From the NCBI GenBank assembly GCA_948567375.1, contig OX419760.1:11904001-11968000 (forward strand): a stretch of 64,000 nt of DNA. Reading direction: 5' to 3'. Every line of letters starts with the position of its first letter. Position 1 is the first letter of the stretch. Below the pieces are notes generated by a model. That model ran no database searches. It saw only the letters and a list, made by a program, of their open reading frames with translations, and was not told the DNA's origin. This stretch comes from Lunularia cruciata (taxonomy: Eukaryota; Streptophyta; Marchantiopsida; Lunulariales; Lunulariaceae). Positions 35,193 through 44,211 of this stretch are shown piece by piece. Both the position numbers and the translations under genes were made by a program.

Positions 35193-36300
35193 ATGGAGTT
35201 CTTTGGAGATTCTAGAGGAGTTAGCCCTGTAGTACGCAATGGGTTTACTCGGAGTGGTGCTCGGTATCAGCCTGTATCTCAGGTCCCAGTGAGGGAGGAG
35301 ATTGACTCTGAGTTGGAGTTCGACACAGGAGCTGATTCAGTTGAGAGTGCACTTGGTGTGTCCGCACTGTTGTTGTGGGACATGGACAAGATTTATGGGG
35401 CCTCCAAAGGCCCTAGGCGTTACTCTGGTACAGTGGGTACCATTGAGTTGGATGACTTCATCCAAGAGTTCAATAGTTGGTGTGATCTGCAGCAGATGCG
35501 GAACCCGACTTTGTTCACACCCTTCATGGCATGGAAGGGGCTGTTTCAGCACTTGGAGGGTCCACCGATGGATGACTACCATGAGTTCAGGAGAGCTCAT
35601 TTGGAGGAGATTGAGTTATGGAGACAATATTGGTCTCCACACTATGTCTCCATCACTTCAGGCTCGGTGGCCAGGAGTAGATCGGCTGTACCTACGAGTT
35701 CTAGCTCGAGTAGTGTGGGTGGAGCTAGTGGAGGTGCACTAGCTGGAGATAGTGCTACTACGAGTGGAGGTACCACTGCAGGAGGTGGTGTGGTACCGGG
35801 GTTTAACCCCATGGTGGAGTTCTTCCTATGTTTGAGGCAGAACTACCTGGGAGTGCGGACTGACAAGCTAAGGAGCTTGCAGGAGTTCCAACGGAAGGCT
35901 AGAGAGAGCCTACGCGAGGCATACACTCGCATGAGGCAGCTGATCAGTTTCACTCAGGGAGTTACTGAGGCCCAGGCAGTCCAGTTTTGGTATAGGATAC
36001 TGGACAGGGAGTTGCGACGTAGAGTTTGTGATGCTACGTTGTTGCAGGCTACTTCGCCCACTTTGGCAGTAGTCTTTGGTTTGGCTGAGCGTATTGAGCT
36101 CAACATGGTGGAGGAGAGAGTGGTGACATTTGGATTTGGTAGAGAGACCTCATCCACGGTTGTGACTTCTTCTAGAGTGCATCAGAGTGCACCACGCCCA
36201 GTTGGTTTTTGAGGACAGGGTGGACAGCCCAAATCCTATGGAGCGAGTGGAGGGCCTAGTGGAGTTAGACCCTTACCCTCATTTTCGGGTCAGCAGTAGC
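35193..36300 (+). pseudogene. Gag of copy B
   Basis: ATG at 35,193 (MEFFGDSRGV) chosen because copy A has an ATG at the matching position. About 340 residues, then a TGA at 36,210-36,212 (also in copy A) and a TAG at 36,297-36,299 before the zinc knuckles in the same frame. Residues about 85-180 hold DFIQEFNSWCDLQQM and FTPFMAWKGLFQHLEGP, followed by a Ser/Gly-rich linker and then FNPMVEFFLCLRQNYLGV with LQEFQRKARESLREAYTRM, the typical second half of a Ty3/gypsy capsid. It forms the particle that packages the RNA. Confidence 0.75.
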
Positions 36301-36302
36301 TA

Positions 36303-38042
36303 GTGAGTGGTGGTGTTGCTTGTTGGACTTGTGGTGGACCTCACCATAGGAGAGAGTGTACTCAGGGCAGCGGACATGATACCTCTGGTGCATCACAGCC
36401 AGCACAGAGGCAGTGTGAGCATTGCCACAGATTTGGTCACACTAGTGACCGGTGTTTTGACCTACACCCGGAGTTACGGAGTGGTAGGGCTGCTATGGCA
36501 GGTAGTAGAGGAGCTCCAGTTCATGGAGGACGAGGTGGTAGAGGTGGTGGTAGAGGATCTACACCTAGTAGAGGTGCAGTACCTGCCCTTACTTCTGACA
36601 CAGCTATGGCTACTCGGATTGAGCAGTTGGAGCAGAGATTGGCTAGTATGGCTATTGCTCAGAGGAGATCAGATTTGGGTGTTGAGGCTTCCACCTCATA
36701 TGCTGGTGATAGAGATGCTTTGGACTTCATGTGCGGAGCAGCACAGGTGGATGCATCTGCAGCAGTGACTAGGAGTGCAGTACGTGCTCCAGAGCCTAGA
36801 GGAGCATCAATGGAGTTGGACCCACACAGAGGAGAGGTTGGGAGACAGGTCAGACTTCCCCAGTCTTTCACGCTATCTGAGGCATTGCAAACGACATCCA
36901 TGGTTCCTAGACGTCCCAGTGCAGGTGTGGTAGGTGGTGATGGAGTACCTGATGGAGTACCTGCTAGTCAGCCACCTGCTACTACACAGATTGAGTCTAG
37001 CATGATGTTGGGGGCGGCTCAGCTGATTATGCGGCATCCTTTATTTTCAGCCAGTGACATGTTTACATTGGGAGTTGACCCAGCCCCAATGTTCCGGTTG
37101 GCTGCCACGTTGTGTGAGAGTAGGGATGGTGCGGTTCCTACTACTAGAGCAGAGGTGGTTGGTAGTGGAGCTGACTTGGTTGAGGAGCATGGGATCCGTT
37201 CAGCGACCAGTGGTTTATGGCAGGCAGCAACGGCTAGACTGGAGGAGTTGCCAGCTAGACCGGCCTTTGAGAGAGCGCGGTTTACACCTGGTGTTGTCCT
37301 ATTGGAAAACCAGAGGGGGATCTTTCGTTTAGTGGAACCTTCAGGGAAGGTCTATACACCACAGAGAGTATTGTTAGACTCTGGTGCGCAACCCCTTATG
37401 TTGGGGAAGGCTGCAGTTGTTGGTCTGGAGTTACGGAAGACCGATGTGGAGAGGTGTCCATTTCAGATCCAGACATCTCTAGGTGGTGGTTCAACACAGT
37501 ACATCACACGTGGGGAGCTTGTTGTCCAGGTTCAGCCTGGTCATCCGATTGATAGCTCGATGGTGAGAGCTCAGGCTATTGCAACGATAGTTGAGTCATA
37601 TGATGTGCTAGTTGGGGGAGCAATGTTATACCCTATGGGTTTCAGCATTGACTATTGGGAGGAGACAGCCTCTTATAGACCTGGTTGGCAGTCTGGTGAG
37701 GGACGGGTATGTTGCCTACCAGTACGCTTTAGTAGTGGCAGTCTTGGCTCACTACAGTCCGGGACCATGGCAGCATCAGTTTTAGCTTTCAGCGGTGCAG
37801 TTACTTGGCCTGGTGACTTGTTGGAGGGGAACGCCCATGCAGAGGATACTCCAATACCAGAGGAGATTACTCGGCATGGAGTACGAGTGGGATTGTTCCA
37901 TCCACCTTGGATGTTCCATTGTGGAGTTCAGAGGAGGCATTGCAGCAGCATGCAGATCAGTTGGTGCAGCAAGCTTGGAGTGGAGCCTTCGTACCATCAG
38001 GGGATGAGTGTGAGGATGAGCCTCCAGAGGAGATTGCTTTGA
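36303..38042 (+). CDS. Copy B nucleocapsid zinc knuckles and aspartic protease
   Basis: Same frame as gag. Two CCHC knuckles: C-x2-C-x3-H-x4-C at 36,321-36,359 and C-x2-C-x4-H-x4-C at 36,414-36,455, then an Arg/Gly-rich stretch (about 36,520-36,570), all RNA-binding features. A long linker follows. The retropepsin has VLLDSGAQPLML with Asp-Ser-Gly at about 37,377-37,385 and ends near AMLYPMGFSIDYWEE (about 37,655). The reading frame then continues about 120 codons, but a 1-base deletion near 37,875 (compared with copy A) pushes it out of frame until TGA at 38,040. The methyltransferase that follows is in the +2 frame and must once have been fused to this protein. Confidence 0.8.
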   Translation: MSGGVACWTCGGPHHRRECTQGSGHDTSGASQPAQRQCEHCHRFGHTSDRCFDLHPELRSGRAAMAGSRGAPVHGGRGGRGGGRGSTPSRGAVPALTSDTAMATRIEQLEQRLASMAIAQRRSDLGVEASTSYAGDRDALDFMCGAAQVDASAAVTRSAVRAPEPRGASMELDPHRGEVGRQVRLPQSFTLSEALQTTSMVPRRPSAGVVGGDGVPDGVPASQPPATTQIESSMMLGAAQLIMRHPLFSASDMFTLGVDPAPMFRLAATLCESRDGAVPTTRAEVVGSGADLVEEHGIRSATSGLWQAATARLEELPARPAFERARFTPGVVLLENQRGIFRLVEPSGKVYTPQRVLLDSGAQPLMLGKAAVVGLELRKTDVERCPFQIQTSLGGGSTQYITRGELVVQVQPGHPIDSSMVRAQAIATIVESYDVLVGGAMLYPMGFSIDYWEETASYRPGWQSGEGRVCCLPVRFSSGSLGSLQSGTMAASVLAFSGAVTWPGDLLEGNAHAEDTPIPEEITRHGVRVGLFHPPWMFHCGVQRRHCSSMQISWCSKLGVEPSYHQGMSVRMSLQRRLL

Positions 38043-38059
38043 CACCTCTGGATACCACA

Positions 38060-39065
38060 CTCATTGCTTGGCAGTATCCAGTAGAGGGGATATGTCTATT
38101 GGAGTTGTTTGGTGGGATCAGCACCGGACTAGTTGCGGTGTTACAGGCGGGTATCCAAGTACAGAGGTACTTGTATGTAGAGAGAGATGAGACTACTAGG
38201 CGAGTCTCTCTACATCATGTGGCACACTTGGCCTATCGGTATCCGGAGTTATTACCGATGTCAGCAGTCAGAGGTTACCAGAAGGCCTTACCAGGAGACA
38301 TTTCCTTATTGGGGGCGCATGACCTAGAGAGACATGGGCCTATTCACTTGGTGATTTCTGGATGGCCATGTTAGGGACATACACGTGCGGGCCGTGGTTT
38401 GGGCCTTCAGGATCCTCGTTCTGGTGTGTTTTGGGAGATGTTACGGATACTACGACATCTCCAGGTTCATCCGTCTGTTTCTCCAGCTTACCTTTTGGAG
38501 AACGTTCCATTGATGGGTGATTCTCGCACTAGAGTGGTGGCAAGTACACATCAGGTCCATTCATGGATGGGACCTGCTGTATTGTTAGATGCAGCCAGAG
38601 TGGGATCACGGGCTCATCGTCTTCGTCTTTGGTGGACGAACCTCTTACCCAGAGAGGTTCTACAGTGTAGTTATGATGGGATTCAGCGACTAGACCACAT
38701 TCTTGTTGATGATATCTTGGATGCTGGACGTCAGTCTCAGACAGCGGTAGTGGCTGATAGGTCACCTATGGCAGTGGTGAACCTAGTTGGACAGCCTAGA
38801 GCTGCATTTCCCACACTCATGAGTTTCCCAGGCTCTCATGCTTTTCAAGAGGGAGGACCTGGACTTGTTTGGGACTCATAGTTATAGCAGTTGGTGGAGC
38901 CCAATGCTGATGAGAGAGAGCGGGCAATGGGTTTTCGCACCGGTATTACCGCTGTTCCAACAATGTCAGAGGCATCCAGGCGTCAGGTGTTAGGTCAGGC
39001 TATGGACCTAAACTGTTTGACCTGGATTGTGAGCCTTGGCTTGGCAGAGCAGCGTAGGATGCGCT
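38060..39065 (+). CDS. C5 cytosine DNA methyltransferase domain (DNMT3-like) of copy B
   Basis: About 330 residues in one frame, interrupted by TAG at 38,372 and by a pair of stops at about 38,879-38,887. Motifs in order: I LELFGGISTGL (about 38,098-38,130) for AdoMet; II-like RYLYVERDE; IV ISGWPC (38,354-38,371) with the catalytic Cys; VI YLLENVPLMG (38,489-38,518) with the ENV that contacts cytosine; VIII RLRLWWTNLLP (38,617 on); IX/X ERAMGFRTG and RRQVLGQAMD (38,920-39,005). ENVPLMG..R, the RxRxxWxNL box and the final RxxxLGxAM match DNMT3 better than CMT/DNMT1, and the linear I-to-X order excludes the permuted DRM type. It would transfer methyl groups to DNA cytosines; target choice is unknown. 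It lies between protease and RT, within the polyprotein. The TAG follows the catalytic Cys directly. Confidence 0.88.
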
Positions 39066-40900
39066 TGATAGGCATCACCACTCGGACACTTGTGAGCCCT
39101 GTGCCTATCGAGACGATTCAGGCACATGCTGGGGGCGATGGACCGAGTAGACATGGTATTCTTGGGACACATCCAGTAGCTACTAGGGAGAGTGGTCTAC
39201 TTGGAGTCCATCCAGGTGAGCGTGGGCTACTTGGATTACACCCTTGGTCCACATGGGATGCAGCCAGAGGACGTATGGAGCTTGCAGCCAGAGTGGAGGG
39301 AGTTTTTCACACAGAGGTTGGGACCTCTAGTGGTCGGGAGCATGACACCATTGCTCCCAAGTGCCCAGTGTAGCAGCCAGTCAGTACGTCTTCCACTCCT
39401 ACTACAGTTACAGAGGATACTTGGGAGCCAGATCTTGGACCCAAGCTTACTGGAGAGGAAAGACGGAGGGTTTGGAGGTTCTTGAGGAGTCACACGAGTT
39501 GTTTTGCCTTCAGTATGAAGGATTTGGGTGCTCTGAAGGGACCTGGTATACGGATTGAGCTGACTAGTGACACACCAGTTTTCCGACGTCCTTATCGATA
39601 TAGTGAGATGGAGAGGACATTGATTCAGAGCCGGAGTATTGACCTTTTTGAGGCTGGTTTGGTGGAGATTTCACATGGAGAGTATGCATCAGCGACAGTG
39701 ATGCCAGCCAAGAAAGATATGCATGGCAACTATACAGATAGGCGGATGTGTGGAGATTACCGTCCTATCAACCGACAGACCAGGGCTGATCGGTATGCCA
39801 TGCCTACACCAGAGGAGATTTTTGATGTGATTGGGCATGCAAAGGTCTTCAGTACTTTGGATCTTTGAGTGGGATATCATCAGTTGCCGATCAGGGAGGA
39901 AGATAAGTCCAAGACAGCATTTTGGGCTATTGATCCTCACGGCAAGGATGTGTTATATCAGTGGAGGTTCTTACCATTTGGGTTGAAGAATGCTCCCGCT
40001 GAGTTCCAGAGGGTCATGGATAGGATCCTAGCTGGATTGGATTTTGCTCGGTGCTATATTGATGACATTTTGGTTTATAGCACTACTATGGAGGAGCATG
40101 AGAGACAGTTGTTGGAGGTGTTTGAGAGGTTGAGATCTCATGGACTCAAACTACATCCTGGGAAGTGTAGGTTCTTCCACGAGCAGGTTGAGTATTTGGG
40201 TCACACTATCTACCCCGGAGGACTTGGTGTTCAGCAGACCAAGGTGGAGACTATTGCATGTATTCCTCGGCCTACGGATGTGAGCAGAGTGTGAGCATTC
40301 CTTGGGTTGGCGAACTTCTATCGCTGCTATGTTAGAGGATTTAGTGCCATTGCCAAGGCCTTGACGAAGCTGACCAAGCTTACACATGAGTGGTGTTGGG
40401 GAGATGAGCAGGAGAGAGCTTTTGTAGAGCTCAAGGAGAGGTTGACATCTGCTCCTATTTTGAGGAGACCGATCAGGGGACGACCATTTCAGGTTCACAC
40501 TAATTGGAGTATGTTGGGGATTGGAGCGGTGCTCACCCAAAATGATGATGAGGAGAAGGAGTTTGTGGTGGCCTATGCTAGTCGCTCCAACAATTCAGCG
40601 GAGGTGAAGTATAGTTCATATGAGGGAGACTGCTTGGCAGCAGTTTGGGCAGTAGCACATTTCCGATGTTACCTGTTTGGTAACCCCTTCACTCTCATCA
40701 CTGATCATCAGCCGCTGAAGTGGTTGATGGAGTCCAACAAGCTTTCAGGGAAGCTTGCACGATGGGCTCTGATTTTTCAGGAGTATGATTTCATGGTTGT
40801 TCACAGACCTGGAGTGGTGAACCGTGATGCAGATGGGTTAGTAGAAACCCATGTCCCAGCCAGCAGGATCAGACCGGAGCACGTTGGCATGGTGAGATAG
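39066..40900 (+). CDS. Copy B reverse transcriptase and RNase H
   Basis: Same frame as the methyltransferase. A spacer with repeated LLGVHPGERGLLGLHPW precedes it. RT: RYSEMERTLIQSRSIDLFEA, MPAKKDMHG, RMCGDYRPINRQT, FSTLDL followed by TGA (39,866-39,868, also in copy A), WRFLPFGLKNAPAEFQRVM, CYIDDILVYS with the catalytic Asp pair at 40,061-40,066, and FLGLANFYRCYV after a TGA at 40,292. RNase H: GIGAVL, KYSSYEGDCLAAVWAV and TDHQPLKWL; the usual first Asp is replaced (HTNWSMLGIG). The frame is lost by a 1-base deletion near 40,845. The usual Ty3/gypsy order RT-RNase H-integrase is kept. Confidence 0.88.
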
Positions 40901-41064
40901 ATGAGGAGATGGTGCCAGGTTGGCATGCATTGGCCTTTTTGTGTATATTTGCAGAGACTTTGGTGGTATCTCTCTCAACGCATACAGGAGGAGTTATTGA
41001 GGTCCCAGATCCAGAGAGTGAAGATATTAGTACAGTTCAGTGAGACATTCATGATGATGTCTTA

Positions 41065-42486
41065 GTGATGGACTATCTTTGCACTGGTGTTGTGGGTGGC
41101 ACAGTTGGGGCCAAGGAGAGAGACCGTGTTCTTCAGCGAGCCAAACGGTTCAGATTGGAGGGTAGACACCTTTTGCGTGTATGGGAGGATGGTAGAGTGC
41201 GAGTAGTACCACTTCTATCACAGAGACCACAGTTGGTCCGTCATGCTCATGAGGAGCTAGGACATTTTGGAGTAAAGCCTACATATAGCTTACTCCAGAG
41301 TCATTATTGGTGGCGCGGTATGCAGACCGAGGTACAGTAGTTTGTTGCCAGATGTGTGGTTTGTGACCGAGTTAGAGCATCATTCAATGCTCCTACGCCA
41401 CAGTTACACCCATTACCTATCATGGGATTGGGTTACCGTTGGAGTTTGGACTTCGCCGGACCTTTACCGCTGACTGTGAGACATCATCGGTATGTTTTAG
41501 TGATGGTGGAGCACTTCTCCAAGTGGATTGAGTTGGTGGCACTTCCTGACAAGTCTAGTGAAGGGACAGCTTACTCGTTCCTGGATCAAGTTCTTAGTCA
41601 TTTTGGTGCACCAACTGAGGTTTTGACTGATCAGGGTACAGAGTTCTTGGGAGAGTTTCAGGTCTTGTGTGAAAAGGCTTTGATTGATCATCGTACTACA
41701 TCCCGAGATCACCCTGAGGCAGATGGCTTAGCAGAGAGAGTGGTTCAGACAGTGAAGAGAGGATTGCAAAAGTATGGTTTGCAGAGAGGCCACTTGGGAG
41801 ATTGGGATCTCCAGTTACCTTGGTTGGCCATGGGCTATCGGTTCAGCCGGCAAGCCTCCTTAGCATCCTTCTCTCCATACTTTCTACTCTATGGACGAGA
41901 TCCAGATTTACCTGCAGCCATTCGTCGAGATGCTACTGTAGTTTTGGACTTGGATGACCCCGATGTATGGATGAGCGCATGTTCTCAGCGGGCAGAGATC
42001 TTTCGGAGAGTGATGCCAATGGCCTTTGAGAACTTGGCGATTGCTCAGCATAGAGATACTTTACGCTATGCTACCATTCGAGGAGGAGGTTATAGACCCT
42101 CGATCCGTCGATTTCATCCAAGCGACTATGTATATCTACAGCAGACAGCACCGACAACACTTGATGTTTCTACAGGCCGCACTATCTTGAGAGTGCGTGA
42201 GGTTTTGCCATCTGGAGTCCTTGTGTTAGAAGGACGTGATGGTGTTGTTTGGAAGGATCATGTGCGCAATTGTGCGCCATGCCACCTTCCAAACATTGAT
42301 GGTACTATGGACCCAAGTTTGGCACTTGTACGTGCAGGCTTGAGGTGTATGTTATGTGGCTCTTCTGGTGGAGCTGCTACTATGTTAGTGTGTGATAGCT
42401 GTTTGAGAGGATGGCATATGGCATGTATGACTCCTCCCCTCACGGTGGTTCCTCAGGGACAGTGGTTATGTCCTAGATGTACTTGA
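41065..42486 (+). CDS. Copy B integrase with C-terminal PHD finger
   Basis: HHCC zinc domain: RHAHEELGHFG and CVVC (41,235-41,370) with a TAG at 41,338 also present in copy A. Catalytic core: WSLDFAGPL (Asp 41,449), LTDQGTEF (Asp 41,629) and EADGLAERVVQ (Glu 41,734), the D, D-x34-E triad of Ty3/gypsy integrases. After a GPY/F-like module (FHPSDYVYL, ILRVREVLPSG) comes a PHD finger, 42,346-42,480: C-x2-C-x11-C-x2-C-x4-H-x2-C-x14-C-x2-C with the conserved Trp in QWLCPRC. The protein ends four bases later. Chromoviruses have a chromodomain here; PHD fingers usually read histone H3 tails, so the finger may guide integration or recruit chromatin factors. That role is inferred. Confidence 0.88.
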
Positions 42487-42640
42487 CCTATAGCTAGTTC
42501 ATTCTTTATATGGTATAGATTGCAGACAGGCGACTAACGATGGGGCTCCATAGCACCCGGCCTCCTGATCTTTGCCCATTAGAGGGTATACCATATACTT
42601 AGAGTAGATGGCTATCTGGAGTTAGAGGGACCTAACCGCC

Positions 42641-42654
42641 AGCTAGGGGGGCGA
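42641..42654 (+). promoter_or_regulatory. Polypurine tract of copy B
   Basis: AGCTAGGGGGGCGA directly before B1 (TTGTGGCAC). A purine-rich tract here is the expected plus-strand primer and marks the edge where a reverse-transcribed LTR would begin. Confidence 0.65.
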
Positions 42655-42760
42655 TTGTGGCACTTTAGAGTCTATGTATGACTTATGTGTGAGTTGTGCT
42701 TTTATAGTGTATGATGTTGACAGCGATGTATGTTGTGTTGCAATGTATATACGCACGACA
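42655..42760 (+). repeat. Copy B repeat B1
   Basis: 106 bp from TTGTGGCACTTTAGAG to GCACGACA, nearly identical to B2 (43,211-43,316). Followed by the dinucleotide GC and then A2. Confidence 0.85.
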
Positions 42761-42770
42761 GCTGTCATGC
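42753..42770. repeat. Near-palindrome at the B1/A2 junction
   Basis: GCACGACAGCTGTCATGC: an 18-base inverted repeat with one mismatched pair, its central ten bases (GACAGCTGTC) perfect. The left half equals the 3' end of the element and the right half its 5' end, separated by two bases. Confidence 0.85.
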
Positions 42771-43210
42771 CATTTGTAGTTCCGCATCTAGATGCTCAGA
42801 CACTGGAGTTCCAGTGATGGTAGTTAGAGTTATTCTAGCAGTTTCTCAGGGACTACTTTCCGACGGTTAGATTTCGTGTTCGGGGTACTGACTTCACGGT
42901 GGGCCCACCATCACTTTGCACCGTTTGCACCATCGAGTGTGCCGTCAGCGGGACCGTTAGGGTTTCAGGGCTAGCTTGAGTCCAGGGGGTATAGTTTTGA
43001 AGTGAGCTCCAGAGAGCTCACTTCTCTGATGTTGAGCCTTCGAGTTCCTGGCTAGGGTGGACAGAGGCCGGCAAGCGTCACCTGGATTCTCTATGCTTGA
43101 GTGGGTGTGGCTTGACTGTAATCAGTGCCCAGTTGTTGGCAGTTTATAGAGTGACAGATCAAGTACTGATCTGAGTTGAGTTGAGTTGAGAGTGTTAAGC
43201 AATCTGATTA
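42763..43210 (+). repeat. Copy B repeat A2
   Basis: 448 bp from TGTCATGCC to CAATCTGATTA; about 13 differences from A1 by eye. It keeps the inverted repeat GAAGTGAGCTC...GAGCTCACTTC. Confidence 0.85.
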
Positions 43211-43316
43211 TTGTGGCACTTTAGAGTCTATGTATGACTTATGTGTGAGTTGTGCTTTTATAGTGTATGATGTTGACAGCGATGTATGTTGTGTAGCGAT
43301 GTATATACGCACAACA
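43211..43316 (+). repeat. Copy B repeat B2 (3' terminus)
   Basis: 106 bp from TTGTGGCAC to CGCACAACA, then the target duplication TTGGT. It is a second copy of B1. Confidence 0.85.
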
Positions 43317-43321
43317 TTGGT
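43317..43321. repeat. Target-site duplication of copy B, right
   Basis: TTGGT, identical to 33,394-33,398. Confidence 0.85.
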
Positions 43322-43748
43322 GATGAGATCATGTTTTCTTCTAGTAACATACCATTCTCACTTGATACCTAAGTTTGTAAACTTACTCCTCATTGGATAG
43401 AACTATGTCACCCAAATTACTTCTCTTATTGCTTATCTACTTGCCTTGCATTTTCATATGCAAATCCACCTTGTCTTTCATGTCTCCAAGTTGAAACCTG
43501 TTGTTTCTAATCTATCTTCCTTTTCCTCTCTTATCCAACCTCCTCCTCCTCCTATCCTTATCAATGATCAGGAGGAGTATGAATTTGACTATATCCTTGC
43601 AAGTTGTCACATTCAACATGGCCGCCAACAACATACTAAGTCCTTAAGAAAGGGTATCCCCTTCATGATGTCACTTGGGAGCCTCTTTCTCATCTCCACA
43701 ATGCACTAACAGCCATCCAAGAGTTTGAAGCTTCCAAGGTGATGAGTA
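43322..43748 (+). pseudogene. Element H: integrase tail and chromodomain
   Basis: HLVFHVSKLKP, then QEEYEFDYILASCHIQHGRQ, corresponding to the intact chromodomain of element C (EEYKVDRILARRHIQRGRRQ). A frameshift follows in LRKGIP. The match to element C ends at about 43,748, just before the expected polypurine tract. Confidence 0.7.
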
Positions 43749-43750
43749 TG

Positions 43751-44210
43751 TGTACTACTAATAGCTAGACATATTATCAAGAGGTGAAAATTGGCTTGGT
43801 AAGATCTAGAAGGATGTTGTGTAAGATGGGTTAACTAGATCAGATAGAGGTATCACCAAAAGAGTACTTCTACTAATAGGGCAAAAGTCAAACTTAAAAA
43901 CTTTCAAGCCAATTTTGGAGGTCTAAACGGATGAATTAGGCCTCAAAAATGGAAAAATTTTCCACTCTAAGAGGAATTGCTTACCTTCTCCTCCTCATGA
44001 TTTATCTCATTGAGAGCTTTCCAATGATACCTCACCCATGTGATTTTGAGCTTCTTATAAGAAGATTCTTTTAAGATTCCTTCTAGTCAAACCTATTTGA
44101 TCAACTAGTTAGGACAAGGGCTGACATGTCACCCATTTAGGCAACTAATCTAAGAGTGGAGTTCACTAACATATCACCAATCCATGTATCTGATCCAAGG
44201 GTGTGACAAC
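43751..44210 (+). repeat. LTR of family F/E, copy 2 (truncated)
   Basis: Starts TGTACTACTAATAGCTAGAC and runs in opposite orientation to the copies at 1.9 and 53.1 kb. It stops after GATCCAAGG, about 250 bp short of the 53 kb copy, where a different repeat begins. It lies upstream of the P2 protein on the same strand, as copy 1 does for P1. Confidence 0.65.
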
Positions 44211-44211
44211 C

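Larger units (their letters stand above)
33399..43316 (+). mobile_element. Copy B: Ty3/gypsy element with cytosine methyltransferase and PHD finger
   Basis: Full-length 9.9 kb element with TTGGT target duplications. Layout: A1, leader, gag, CCHC x2, protease, DNMT3-like methyltransferase, RT (YIDD box), RNase H, HHCC and DDE integrase, PHD finger, polypurine tract, B1, A2, B2. A1 and A2 differ at about a dozen of 448 positions by eye, mostly CpG transitions, so this insertion is younger than copy A. The coding part is nearly continuous: seven or so stops and two 1-base deletions (about 37,875 and 40,845, each seen against copy A). Confidence 0.9.
16071..43748 (+). mobile_element. Chromovirus-type Ty3/gypsy element H, split by four nested insertions
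   Basis: One element whose fragments align in order with element C at 48.4-53.0 kb: LTR 16,071-16,490; gag/PR/RT 16,737-18,915; RT/RNase H/integrase zinc region 28,607-29,740; integrase 32,119-32,220; integrase core 32,900-33,398; integrase tail and chromodomain 43,317-43,748. The interruptions are copy A, D2, insert S and copy B. H inserted into the RT-endonuclease copy to its left. Its 3' LTR is absent: the sequence changes just before the expected polypurine tract into another LTR at 43,751. All coding parts are riddled with stops. Confidence 0.8.

Noticed and set aside
35302-35742. Alternative-frame ORFs inside copy B (also 36,307-36,768 and 51,651-52,136)
   Set aside because: They overlap gag, knuckle and integrase coding sequence in other frames and have no domains.
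38060-39065. Reading the methyltransferase as DRM-type or as a bacterial restriction-modification enzyme
   Set aside because: DRM enzymes have a permuted motif order; here motifs run I to X. The ENV..MG and RxRxxWxN boxes and the embedding in a Ty3/gypsy frame argue against a bacterial contaminant.
33399-43316. DIRS/PAT element because of the split direct repeats
   Set aside because: No tyrosine recombinase is present; the element has a DDE integrase and clear 5-bp target duplications, which DIRS elements lack.
33399-43316. Endogenous pararetrovirus
   Set aside because: No movement-protein or coat-protein motifs; a DDE integrase and terminal repeats are present, as expected for a Ty3/gypsy retrotransposon.
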